NCBI GenBank assembly: GCA_964498585.1
Contig: CAZCHH010000009.1
Coordinates: 1-64,000 of the forward strand
DNA: 64,000 bases
DNA from: JAAYJM01 sp964498585
Lineage (GTDB): Bacteria; Bacteroidota; Ignavibacteria; Kapaibacteriales; UBA2268
Direction of reading: 5' to 3'
Position numbers and translations under genes: made by a program. Shown here in pieces: positions 37,217 through 45,559 of the stretch (its first letter is position 1; the number at the start of each line of letters is the position of its first letter). The notes under the pieces were generated by a model. That model searched no databases, was not told where the DNA came from, and saw only the letters and a program-made list of their open reading frames with translations.

Positions 37217-39733
37217 ATGAATAAAGCAGTGATTATGGCTGGAGGATTTGGAACCCGATTGAGGCCATTAACAATGAATGTTCCCAAACCAATGGTACCA
37301 ATTCTGAACACTCCGATGATGGAGCATATTGTTAATTTATTAAAAAAGCACAGCATTACAGATATTGTTTCAGTTCTTTATTTCCAACCAGAAACCATCA
37401 CAAATTATTTTGAAAATGGTGCAAAATTCGGTGTAGATATGAAATACGAGATGGCAAAAGCTGATTATGGAACTGCCGGAGCTGTTAAAAATGCTGAACA
37501 GCATTTAAAGGAACCTTTTATTATTATAAGTGGAGATGTGCTAACTGATTTTGATTTAACAAAAGCAATAGAGTTTCATAAAGAAAAAAAATCGCTGGCA
37601 ACTATACTTTTGACCCGAGTACCAAATCCGCTCCAATTTGGAATTGTAATGACAAACGAAGATGGACTGATTACCCGTTTTCTCGAAAAACCATCCTGGG
37701 GTCAGGTTTTTTCTGATACAATCAATACAGGGATTTATATACTTGAACCGGAAGTTTTAGATTTGATTCCACAAAAAACAGAATTTGATTTTAGCAAAGA
37801 TTTATACCCTGTTATACTTAGAAAAAAATTACCTTTATACGGTTATATTGCTGAAGGATACTGGAGAGATATTGGAAATTTGAATGAATATCAGCAAGGA
37901 CAGTTTGATGCCGTAGCTGAAAAAGTAAAATTGGAAGTAAAAGGCAAAAAGAAAGATAATGTTGCTATTGGAAATAATGCAAAAATTGCTCCTACTGCTA
38001 AATTCTATGGAAATGTTATTGTTGGTGATAACACTGTTATCGAGGATTATGTTGAAATAACTGACTCGGTTATTTCTGAAAATGTATCAATTGGAACTGG
38101 TTCAAAAATCAAAAGATGTACGATATGGAATGATGTGAAAATAGGTGATTTCGTTGAATTATTTGATGATGTAATTTGTAGTCATTGTAAAGTTGGGAAC
38201 TCTGCGACAATTTTCGAAAATGTTTTTATTTCGGATTACTGCATAATAGGTGAAAATACAAACTTATTGCCAAATATTAAGTTATGGCCTAATAAACAAG
38301 TCCATAACGGAGCCACTCTTTCACGTTCTCTTGTTCAGGAAGAAAAATGGATGGGCGAACTATTTACCGATGCCCGTATTTCTGGAATATCAAATATAGA
38401 AATACATCCAGAATTTGGAGCAAAGCTTGGTGCTGCTATTGGCATGGCTTTCGGACCTAATTCAAATTTTCTTGCCAGTCGTGACCCAGATAGCTTATCA
38501 CGCCTTTTAAAAAGAACAATTACTTCCGGACTTGCTTCAGTTGGAGTAAATGTAAACGATTTGCAAACTATTTCAATCCCTCAGACACGACAGGAAATAC
38601 GCACAGGAAAATATGCGGGTGGCTTACACGTCAGACGTTCACCACGCAATCCGGATATGACCGATATTATTATTTTCAATAATGAAGGTCGGGATATTGG
38701 AACTGCAAGAACTAAATCAATCGAAAGATATTTTTATGGTGAAGATATTAGAAGGGTCCATTATGAAAAAGTGGGTGAAATTCATTATCCAGAAAGAACT
38801 AATGAGATTTATATTGACAGGTTCTTAGATTCATTAAATAGAGAAGCCATCAAAAACAGACGCTTCAAGGTTTTGATGGATTATTCTTATGGACTTGCAA
38901 CAAATATTTATCCCAGTATTCTTGGAAAATTGAATATCGAGGCACTTTCTCTTCACGACTATGTTGATGCTCATAAGTATAAATCAGCTATCAATCTCCA
39001 ACCTGAAGAGGGTGAAGAAGTCGTAAAAATTATGCGTTCTCTCGGCTATGAACTTGGTTTCGTTTTAGAGCCGGGTGCTGAAAAAATTACTGTTGTTGAT
39101 GAAAGAGGAGTCTTATATTCACCGGCGCGTTTATTGACTATTGTTACAAAACTTTTCCTTGAAACAAATCGCGAGCGTGAGCCATATAAAATTGGTATTT
39201 CGATTGTTGCAAGCAATGAAATTGAAGAAATTGCCAAAGATTATAACGTTGAAGTATTTCGTGTGAAAAACTCTCATTCTGCAATGATGGAGGCAACACG
39301 TATTGAAAATGAAAATGACCCAAAAGTGTTGTTTGTCGGTGGAATTTGGGGTGGCTTAATTTTCTCTGATTTCTTGTTTGCTGCAGACGGTATGTATTCT
39401 GTTGGGAAAATTTTAGAAATGCTCGCATTGACAAATTATAAAATTTCAGAGCTTGACGAAATGCTCCCTCGTCGCTTCCAGTATATTTCTGAAATTGAAT
39501 GTCCATGGGAATCGAAAGGGGCTGTTATGAGAAAAGCTATGGAGCATTCTGCTGGTTTTCAAAGAGAATTAATTGAAGGAGTAAAAATTTTCTTCGATAG
39601 CAGTTCTGTTTTGCTTTTGCCAGACAAAGAAAAAGGTGCTTTCAAAATTTTTGCTGAAAGCAATCAATATGATTCTGCTGTTGCTATTGCACGGAAATAT
39701 AGTTCGCTTTTAACTCAATGGCGCGATGAATAA
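37217..39733 (+). CDS. Sugar-phosphate nucleotidyltransferase fused to phosphomannomutase-like domain
   Basis: The 838 residues have three parts. Residues 1-235 are a nucleotidyltransferase (KAVIMAGGFGTRLRPLTMNVPKPMVPI, ISGDVLTDFDL, FLEKPSWGQVFSDTINTGIYI). About 255-370 is a left-handed beta-helix of hexapeptides (IAPTAKFYGNVIVGDNTVIE). About 385-830 is a phosphomannomutase-like module. In that module the usual TASHNP phosphoserine loop is absent (the equivalent area reads GGLHVRRSPRNPDMTD), so mutase activity is doubtful. Such fusions are annotated as mannose-1-phosphate guanylyltransferases and supply nucleotide sugars. It is followed after 29 bases by a PTS IIA-like gene, probably in one operon. 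Confidence 0.85.
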   Translation: MNKAVIMAGGFGTRLRPLTMNVPKPMVPILNTPMMEHIVNLLKKHSITDIVSVLYFQPETITNYFENGAKFGVDMKYEMAKADYGTAGAVKNAEQHLKEPFIIISGDVLTDFDLTKAIEFHKEKKSLATILLTRVPNPLQFGIVMTNEDGLITRFLEKPSWGQVFSDTINTGIYILEPEVLDLIPQKTEFDFSKDLYPVILRKKLPLYGYIAEGYWRDIGNLNEYQQGQFDAVAEKVKLEVKGKKKDNVAIGNNAKIAPTAKFYGNVIVGDNTVIEDYVEITDSVISENVSIGTGSKIKRCTIWNDVKIGDFVELFDDVICSHCKVGNSATIFENVFISDYCIIGENTNLLPNIKLWPNKQVHNGATLSRSLVQEEKWMGELFTDARISGISNIEIHPEFGAKLGAAIGMAFGPNSNFLASRDPDSLSRLLKRTITSGLASVGVNVNDLQTISIPQTRQEIRTGKYAGGLHVRRSPRNPDMTDIIIFNNEGRDIGTARTKSIERYFYGEDIRRVHYEKVGEIHYPERTNEIYIDRFLDSLNREAIKNRRFKVLMDYSYGLATNIYPSILGKLNIEALSLHDYVDAHKYKSAINLQPEEGEEVVKIMRSLGYELGFVLEPGAEKITVVDERGVLYSPARLLTIVTKLFLETNREREPYKIGISIVASNEIEEIAKDYNVEVFRVKNSHSAMMEATRIENENDPKVLFVGGIWGGLIFSDFLFAADGMYSVGKILEMLALTNYKISELDEMLPRRFQYISEIECPWESKGAVMRKAMEHSAGFQRELIEGVKIFFDSSSVLLLPDKEKGAFKIFAESNQYDSAVAIARKYSSLLTQWRDE

Positions 39734-39762
39734 TTTTTGAAATATGATTAATTAGGAGGATT

Positions 39763-40224
39763 ATGAAAATATCTGATATTTTAAATAAAGATAACATAGA
39801 ATTGTTACCAAATATTAGTTCTAAAGCTGCTTTAGTAGATAAACTAATTGAAATTGCTGCAAGAACAGGGAAAATTCTAGACATTGAAGAAGTAAAAAAG
39901 CAGGTCTGGGAAAGAGAAAAACTTATGTCTACAGGAGTAGGTAAAGGAATCGCACTGCCACATGCTAAAACTAATCATATTGCTGATGAAACCGGTGCAT
40001 TAATCATTTTAAAGCAGGGAGTTGAATTTGAATCTTTAGATGATAAGCCAGTTAACATTGCATTCCTTCTTATTGGTAAAGAAAATAATGTCGGAAATCA
40101 TCTTAGATTGCTCAGTAAAATTTCCAGATTACTTAATAATGAATATTTACGTTCTAACATTATTGAAGCAAAAACAAAAAATGAAATACTTAGCTTATTT
40201 GACGAATTTGAGGAAAGCGAATAA
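39763..40224 (+). CDS. PTS EIIA domain protein, fructose/nitrogen (PtsN) type
   Basis: The 153-residue protein is a single EIIA-Fru/Ntr domain: MKISDILNKDNIELLPNI, the phosphorylatable His67 in KGIALPHAKTNHI, then VEFESLDDKPVNIAFLLIGKENNVGNHLRLLSKISRLL. Without fused EIIB/C domains it is more likely regulatory than a transporter part. AGGAGG gives a strong ribosome binding site eight bases before the ATG. It sits 29 bases behind the nucleotidyltransferase fusion, suggesting coupling of sugar-nucleotide supply to phosphorylation state. No other PTS gene is visible. Confidence 0.88.
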   Translation: MKISDILNKDNIELLPNISSKAALVDKLIEIAARTGKILDIEEVKKQVWEREKLMSTGVGKGIALPHAKTNHIADETGALIILKQGVEFESLDDKPVNIAFLLIGKENNVGNHLRLLSKISRLLNNEYLRSNIIEAKTKNEILSLFDEFEESE

Positions 40225-40262
40225 TAATTGACAATTAACAATTAATAATTAACAATTAAATT
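40225..40262. repeat. AT-rich tandem repeat after the EIIA gene
   Basis: Units of AACAATTAA/TAATAATT run from the stop codon to just before the ribosome binding site (AAAGGTC) of the next gene. The same sequence type is found at 7008, 56160 and 60068. Confidence 0.5.
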
Positions 40263-40271
40263 AAAGGTCTT

Positions 40272-40988
40272 ATGAAAACATTTAAACTATCAATATTATT
40301 AATGCTTTTAGCATTAATAATATCTTCCTGTTCTCATACAAATAATTTTTCACATTACAATATGGCAAAATCCAAAGTATTGTTTGAAAAAGCATTTGGT
40401 TCAGATATAAATAAAGTTCATCAGTATTCAACAAATAATTATTCCCGGAAGAAAAGTGATGCTGAAATTTTTTCGCAAACAGCATTGTCGATTGGAAGTG
40501 CATTTGTTGGGAATGAAATTGAAGAAAAGTTCACTAATGCAGTAAATCCCGACTCAGTTGTTTCAGAAATATCTCAGGGAATAGAGAATACATTGATAAA
40601 GTATTTTCAGATTCAATCTGAATATGATGTGGCAGGTGAATATGATTATATCTGTATTGTTGCTTTAGAAAGATGCGAGATTTCTTCGGGTTCAGCCGGA
40701 GTCAATTTAGACCTTGGTGCTACTACAAGGATTATTGATAGAAAAACCGGCGGACTCGTATGGGAGGATTCTGAAAATGAAAATATCCAATTGCGTTTTT
40801 CTACTACAAATTACAATAGCAAATCCGGATTAGAACGCACACTAAACGATGCAACACAAGTTGCAATGCTTGCTTCTCTAAGCGAAGATGAGATTAGAAA
40901 GGCAGTCCGAAACGCTTCTTCTGAAATTTCACGTCTATTCGGACAAACATTGCAGGAAGACTTTATGGAAATGAATAAGACAAGATAG
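40272..40988 (+). CDS. Lipoprotein of unknown function
   Basis: The 238-residue protein has a lipoprotein signal (LMLLALIISSC, Cys20) and then SHTNNFSHYNMAKSKVLFEKAFG. A central part contains VSEISQGIENTLIKYFQIQSEYDVAGEYDYICIVALERCEI and LDLGATTRIIDRKTGGLVWED. The phrase on regimes of 'tag-and-strand' in that part resembles lipoproteins that assemble in the outer membrane (CsgG or DUF799-like style), but I cannot name the family. It probably shares the transcript of the two preceding genes. A long hairpin terminator follows. Confidence 0.6.
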   Translation: MKTFKLSILLMLLALIISSCSHTNNFSHYNMAKSKVLFEKAFGSDINKVHQYSTNNYSRKKSDAEIFSQTALSIGSAFVGNEIEEKFTNAVNPDSVVSEISQGIENTLIKYFQIQSEYDVAGEYDYICIVALERCEISSGSAGVNLDLGATTRIIDRKTGGLVWEDSENENIQLRFSTTNYNSKSGLERTLNDATQVAMLASLSEDEIRKAVRNASSEISRLFGQTLQEDFMEMNKTR

Positions 40989-41003
40989 GAGGAAGGGCAT
41001 AAT

Positions 41004-41056
41004 AATTTGTGTGCATTTAAAATGTATAATCCACAAATGCACACAAATTGTTTTTA
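41004..41056 (+). terminator. Hairpin terminator after the lipoprotein gene
   Basis: AATTTGTGTGCATTT (41004-41018) and AAATGCACACAAATT (41035-41049) are exact complements with a 16-base loop, followed by GTTTTTA. The loop is longer than usual, so efficiency is uncertain. Confidence 0.65.
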
Positions 41057-41187
41057 CTACCACTTGTCCGAAATGAAATATCTTCTCTTCTGGTGCTTGA
41101 CTACAAAAATTTTTTTGTGTGTAATTTGTATAGTTTGAGAAAACTATCCAACCTCTGATTAATCTTTTTTTTAATTATTAAAGGAAA

Positions 41188-41220
41188 AAAGATATTCCAA
41201 AATTATTGGAATATCTTTTA
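41188..41220 (-). terminator. Bidirectional hairpin terminator of gcvH
   Basis: AAAGATATTCCAA and TTGGAATATCTTT form a perfect 13-pair stem with a five-base loop. A-runs on one side and T-runs on the other allow it to work in both directions. It lies 34 bases past the gcvH stop codon on the minus strand. Confidence 0.8.
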
Positions 41221-41253
41221 TACTTTTTACTTATAATTATTTTAAAAATTGAA

Positions 41254-41634
41254 TTAATGTCCGATAAATGCTTTGTATTGTTCCGCATTCATTAAAGAAT
41301 CAAGTTCGGAAGGATTTTCGATTTCAATTTTAATCATCCAGCCATCGCCATAAGGGTCTTGATTAACTACTTCAGGATTGTTATTTATATCGCGATTAAC
41401 CTGAATAACTTTGCCAGAGCAGGGGGCATTAATATCTGCTACTGTTTTTACAGCTTCAATGGTACCAAAGCTTTCATCTTTTCTAATTTCGACCAGGTCT
41501 TCCGAAATATCAACGTAAACAACATCACCAAGCTCGCCTTGTGCGTGGTCTGTAACTCCTATCGTTCCAATGTTGCCTTCGATTTTTATCCATTCGTGGT
41601 CTTTTGTGTAATTTAAATTTTCTGGAATATTCAT
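41254..41634 (-). CDS. gcvH: Glycine cleavage system H protein
   Basis: The 126-residue protein has the full H-protein pattern: YTKDHEWIKIEGNIGTIGVTDHAQGELGDVVYVD, then the lipoyl-attachment Lys63 in GTIEAVKTVADINAPCSGKV, and NPEVVNQDPYGDGWMIKIE. It carries the aminomethyl group between the P and T proteins in glycine cleavage in the cytoplasm. No gcvP, gcvT or lipoate ligase is in the window, so the system is dispersed in this genome. Alternatively it may serve lipoate relay. It is monocistronic. Confidence 0.95.
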   Translation of the reverse strand: MNIPENLNYTKDHEWIKIEGNIGTIGVTDHAQGELGDVVYVDISEDLVEIRKDESFGTIEAVKTVADINAPCSGKVIQVNRDINNNPEVVNQDPYGDGWMIKIEIENPSELDSLMNAEQYKAFIGH

Positions 41635-42273
41635 TTTATTAATCCATTAAAATTAAAAAATATATTTGTATCTTTTCATTATATCAAATTTAAAAATTTT
41701 TTGGTATATTTTGTAATAAAAAATTAAATTTATTTAAAAAACTTACTTTTTTAAAAAAATATGCTTCTGTGATATAAATTATTTAAAATGAAATTTAAAA
41801 ATTCTCATTTCAAGGCATTTATAAACGAAGACTTTTACTTTTTTAAAAATGAATGATATAGACATTGGATGAAGAAAATGAAATATAAGGTTGTAATTTT
41901 GTGTTCATTTGTGGAATAAAAATTTCAAAAATTGAAAAAGAACAATATATAATCTCATAACTTCTGATTCTAAAACAAAAATAAAGACATAGAAGATTTA
42001 CTTCGTAGATAATAATCTCTAGTTAAATTTGATTCTTTTCTTGGAAATAGGAATTGGGAATTAGGAATTAGGTATAATCTTATACCAAGTTGCATTTAAT
42101 GATAAATTTTATTTATTTGTCATTCTGAAGCGTTGTGATGAATCTCATGTTGCTTGTTAGCAATGAGTTGTGAGATTCCTCACTTCGTTTCTGAATGACA
42201 AAATGTAAAATAAAAAACTACGGGGCGATAGAAGTTCTTAACTTGAAAATCTATATCCGTAAGTGTCGTTATC
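41635..42273. repeat. Gene-free stretch with module C copy 3
   Basis: AT-rich DNA to about 42050 without clear features. Module C3 lies at 42117-42200 (TCATTCTGAAGCGTTGTGAT ... GATTCCTCACTTCGTTTCTG). It has the same outer words as copies C1 and C2 but with several changes, and its centre reads TGTTGCTTGTTAGCAATGAG. Confidence 0.65.
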
Positions 42274-42780
42274 TTAGAAATAATATCTAAAGCCGATAGA
42301 ACCTTCAAAGTTAGCATAAGTACTTGGAAGCGCTCCGAACATAAGTCCGATTTCACCAAAAATTTCTATTGGGGTGTTTCTTGGAACAATATTAATACCT
42401 AAAACTCCACGCACTCCAACTCCGATGTCATTTCCTTCTTTATACCATTTTTGATTGTTTTTGCTGTACCACCAGCCACCACTTTCACCGAAACCAACTG
42501 CTACGCCGGGACCTGCATACAGATTAACGATATTGGAATTAAATGAATTGAAATGGAACAAATAGTCCACTCCAACCCGAAGATTTCCCATATATGAATT
42601 TCCAACACTTATCGTCCATGCATTATTTTTTTGAGTCCAAATTTTCGCAGTCAAACCAGATGGTTCGCCGAGCATAATCCCCAAGCTGAAGCTACGTCCC
42701 ATTGGTGCAAATGATTTTAATGCCGGTGCTGACATTAAAATTATTATTAATATTAGTAAAGCAATATTTAGCTTTTTCAT
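42274..42780 (-). CDS. Putative outer-membrane protein
   Basis: The 168-residue protein has a signal peptide (residues 1-24) followed by FAPMGRSFSLGIMLGEPSGLTAKIWTQKNNAWTISVGNS, LRVGVDYLFHFNSF, VNLYAGPGVAVGFGES, GVGVRGVLGINIVPRNTPIEIFGEIGLMFG and a C-terminal EGSIGFRYYF. The alternation and terminal Phe indicate a small beta-barrel. The GEPSGL...KYW-like opening resembles DUF3996-type barrels of spirochaetes and Chlorobi, but I am not sure. It is the last gene of a minus-strand run of three envelope genes. Confidence 0.7.
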   Translation of the reverse strand: MKKLNIALLILIIILMSAPALKSFAPMGRSFSLGIMLGEPSGLTAKIWTQKNNAWTISVGNSYMGNLRVGVDYLFHFNSFNSNIVNLYAGPGVAVGFGESGGWWYSKNNQKWYKEGNDIGVGVRGVLGINIVPRNTPIEIFGEIGLMFGALPSTYANFEGSIGFRYYF

Positions 42781-42835
42781 TGTGTTTCCTTTTAATTACC
42801 TGAAATATTTAGCAGTAAATAAGAATACCTTATTC

Positions 42836-43546
42836 TTATTTTTTCAGAGCTTTAATAGTATTTATTATAGCATTTTCAATATCATTAGCATTATTTGGGT
42901 CATTCGGGTCTAATATTGAAGTCCATTTTTTGAAAAAGTCATTTGGATTAAGCTGAATAGATACTGTTGTATTAGAATTAGCTGTTAAATTCAGTGACGG
43001 TTCAAACTTTAACATTAAGTTTGCAGTAGTTTGGGATTTAAACATAAAAATTGAAGGATTGTCATTTTTATATGTAATACCTTCGATTAGAATAGAATAT
43101 CTATCCGGAGTAGCAAAATCCCTAAAAACAGCGTCATTTTCATATTGACTTAAATCACTTGGGCTAAATCTATGAAATTCGAACTTAATTTTTTCATAAA
43201 TACCAGGAAGGACACTGTTTTCTGATAATTTGATTAAATTTCCAGTTCCATCTAAATCATAGATAAAAGGTCCGGTTTTTAGTTCTTTCCCAGCATTTGC
43301 GTCCTCATTAGTTAGGAATAATTTCATTCTTGACATTAAAATCCTGATTCTGATTATTTTGATAGAATCAACTTCATTAGCTTGGATTTTATCTCCACTT
43401 TCCGAAATAGCGATGCTTTTAACAACTTTTTCTGCTAATTCGCCAACAATCTTTATATCTGGGTCTTTAGCAGGAGATGTCGATTCAGAACATGCTCCAA
43501 TTATTAAAGCAACAAAAACTACAAGAACTATAAATAAATTTTTCAT
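42836..43546 (-). CDS. Lipoprotein, paralogue of the one at 62255
   Basis: I chose the ATG at 43546 behind GGAGGTAATATT, not a TTG start further upstream inside the barrel gene; the protein is then 236 residues. The signal VALIIGAC gives Cys19. The mature part VDSIKIIRIRILMSRMKLFL, KTGPFIYDLDG, YEKIKFEFHRFSPSDLSQYENDAVFRDFATPDRYSILIEGITYKN and a C-terminal ILDPNDPNNANDIENAI match the protein at 62255-62971 throughout. The pattern is reminiscent of DUF4382-type lipoproteins. The function is unknown. Confidence 0.75.
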   Translation of the reverse strand: MKNLFIVLVVFVALIIGACSESTSPAKDPDIKIVGELAEKVVKSIAISESGDKIQANEVDSIKIIRIRILMSRMKLFLTNEDANAGKELKTGPFIYDLDGTGNLIKLSENSVLPGIYEKIKFEFHRFSPSDLSQYENDAVFRDFATPDRYSILIEGITYKNDNPSIFMFKSQTTANLMLKFEPSLNLTANSNTTVSIQLNPNDFFKKWTSILDPNDPNNANDIENAIINTIKALKK

Positions 43547-43592
43547 AATATTACCTCCATTATGAATTTTTGATAAAAAATAAATTTCTATA

Positions 43593-44246
43593 TTAGAACC
43601 TAATTCCAGCTGTAATTTGCAGCCAGACATTTTTATAACGGGGAGTAGTTGAAGTTCCATCGCCGTTGTTATTAAAGAGGTCAAATCCAACTCTTGCTCC
43701 AAAAACAAACTGGTCTAAATAACCATCAGCTCCAGCAACAAAACACAATGTGTTCTTACGGATATTATCGTTCTCAAACTCCTTTACAATTTCAAAATCG
43801 CTTATTGGATTATCAAATTCGTCCTTTTGCTCAATCAAGTAAGAATATTGAGGTCCGGCTAAAATGGTTAGATATTCAATCGGTTTAAATGCAACTAATA
43901 TAGGAATATCAATATAATTTGAAGTGCGCGTAAATTTATATTTTCCACCAATTAGTGAACCAGACCCAGTAAAACCTTTTTGAGAAAATAGTAATTCAGG
44001 TTGAATTCCAATATACTGCCCAATAGGAATTGAAATAAAGGCACCGGCTGCAAAACCGAACTTTGCATCTGCGTTGAACTCTTCACCTTCTGTATCATAA
44101 ACATTAGAGTAATTAGTTCCAATCTTCAAACCAAATGACAACTTATCGCGTAAATCATTTGAGTTTGACTGTGCTATACTATTGTTACTAAATAGTATTG
44201 TAGCAAGAATGGTTAATAAAATGAGATTTTTCATTAAAACTTTCAT
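43593..44246 (-). CDS. Outer-membrane beta-barrel protein (porin-like, PF13568 style)
   Basis: The 217-residue protein could also start at Met5 (ATG at 44234), which gives the cleaner signal peptide MKNLILLTILATILFSNNSIA. The mature part SFGLKIGTNYSNVYDTEGE, FAAGAFISIPIGQYIGIQPELLFSQKGF, YIDIPILVAFKPIEYLTILAGPQYSYLI and VFGARVGFDLF, ending in WLQITAGIRF, is the common eight-stranded barrel of Bacteroidota outer membranes. It is the first of a run with the lipoprotein and the small barrel gene downstream. Confidence 0.8.
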   Translation of the reverse strand: MKVLMKNLILLTILATILFSNNSIAQSNSNDLRDKLSFGLKIGTNYSNVYDTEGEEFNADAKFGFAAGAFISIPIGQYIGIQPELLFSQKGFTGSGSLIGGKYKFTRTSNYIDIPILVAFKPIEYLTILAGPQYSYLIEQKDEFDNPISDFEIVKEFENDNIRKNTLCFVAGADGYLDQFVFGARVGFDLFNNNGDGTSTTPRYKNVWLQITAGIRF

Positions 44247-44285
44247 TAGTGAAAAAAAAATTTGTTTAAAAAATTGTGATATTTG

Positions 44286-45227
44286 CTATTCTTGGTTTTC
44301 AAGTGTCTTTAAGCACTCGTTAATACTACCGGTTGCAAGAGCTATACTCATATCTGCTGCACCATAATATAAATTAATAGTATCATCGTCTGGAGCGATA
44401 GTATAGCCACAAGGAAATACTACTTTGTTTACATCACCTTCCTCCTCGTAAGGTTCCTGAGGCCCAAATACCCATTCATTGCTGCGTTTGAGACATAATT
44501 CCGGCTTTTCCAAATCAAATAATGCAAGTCCGAGCCGATAAATACATCCGGCAGCATTTTGTTTAACTCCATGGTAAATCATTAGCCAGCCCTGCGAAGT
44601 TTCGATTAAAGGTGAAGAGATTCCAATTTTATTAGCATCCCACCATCCACCACGTCTGGCTTCCATAATCAATTTATGGCTGCCCCAGTGCCTCAGGTCC
44701 GGCGAATAAGATATCCAAATATGCGCTCTTGGTGAACTTACTGGACGATGAATCAATGCCCAATGGTCACCTATTCGATGAGGCAGCAGTGTCGCATCTT
44801 TATCTTCAGGAGACATTATTATCCCATAACGCTCAAAGTCCTTAAAATCCTCTGTAAATGCCAAAGCTACTCCCGGACCATCACGTGTATAAGCAGTATA
44901 AACAACGGCGTATTTATTCAATTCGGGAATGAATGTTATTCGTGGGTCTTCAATTCCCCATATTTCTTCAGGAAAATTTTCTGGGTCTGGCAGCATAGTT
45001 GGTTCTTTGTCGATAATCCAACTATCAATACCGTTTTTAGAACGAGCTGCACAGAGGTGTGATTGCCCGCTTCTGCTTTCAACACGGCACAAAAGCAAAG
45101 TAGTTCCGTCTTGTAAAAAAGTAGCCCCCGGATTAAAAACACTATTAATTGGGTATGTCCAATCAGCAGCAGTTAGTATTGGGTTCAATTTATTACGTTT
45201 AAAAAGCTCTGGATATAGATTTTTCAT
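44286..45227 (-). CDS. GH130-family glycoside phosphorylase (mannoside type)
   Basis: I chose the ATG at 45227; upstream in-frame codons run into a repeat. The 313-residue protein has the five-bladed propeller pattern of GH130: NSVFNPGATFLQDGTTLLLCRVESRSGQSHLCAARS, the catalytic Asp94 in EEIWGIEDPRITFI, the phosphate-binding HRP and ARRGGWWDANKIGISSPL, and WLMIYHGV. GH130 enzymes split or make beta-mannosides by phosphorolysis in the cytoplasm. The acceptor cannot be read from sequence. The two-domain glycosyltransferase gene lies upstream on the same strand, separated by a 230-base repeat. Confidence 0.9.
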   Translation of the reverse strand: MKNLYPELFKRNKLNPILTAADWTYPINSVFNPGATFLQDGTTLLLCRVESRSGQSHLCAARSKNGIDSWIIDKEPTMLPDPENFPEEIWGIEDPRITFIPELNKYAVVYTAYTRDGPGVALAFTEDFKDFERYGIIMSPEDKDATLLPHRIGDHWALIHRPVSSPRAHIWISYSPDLRHWGSHKLIMEARRGGWWDANKIGISSPLIETSQGWLMIYHGVKQNAAGCIYRLGLALFDLEKPELCLKRSNEWVFGPQEPYEEEGDVNKVVFPCGYTIAPDDDTINLYYGAADMSIALATGSINECLKTLENQE

Positions 45228-45303
45228 TGTGGTTTCTTTCTTTTTAAAAATATTTTTTTGATTCAAATTCAATTTAGTATTTAGCTCAGTGCTAGTTTTA
45301 TAC

Positions 45304-45532
45304 ATTGTCATTCTAGCGTATGCCAGAATCCATCTTGGTTTTCCCTAATTAATATGGACAAAGTGATTTTTAGTCATTGGTCATTAGTAGATACTAAAAA
45401 TACTAATGACTAATAACCTATAAAAACTTTTTTTAAGATGGATTCTGACATCCGTCAGAATGACGCTTTTAGTGATGTCAATTCCATTAAAATGAAGCAT
45501 TTGTTTTATCTGGAGGTTTAGAATAACACAAA
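45304..45532. repeat. Module A copy 3 with module G nested inside, plus H
   Basis: Outer arms of A are at 45304-45337 (TTGTCATTCTAGCGTATGCC) and 45436-45466 (AAGATGGATTCTGACATCCG). The centre holds a G palindrome at 45372-45420 (GTCATTGGTCATTAGTA...TACTAATGACTAATAACC). A module H tail is at 45474-45532 (GATGTCAATTCCATTAAAAT). The block separates the glycosyltransferase and GH130 genes. Confidence 0.78.
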
Positions 45533-45559
45533 TGAAATTTATTCCAACAGAACTCAATT

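Noticed and set aside
41635..41700. Possible glycine riboswitch in front of gcvH
   Set aside because: The leader is short and AT-rich, with none of the conserved G/C-rich aptamer pairing.
43547..43708. N-terminal extension of the lipoprotein at 42836
   Set aside because: It would start with TTG inside the neighbouring barrel gene; the ATG at 43546 has GGAGG and begins a proper lipoprotein signal.
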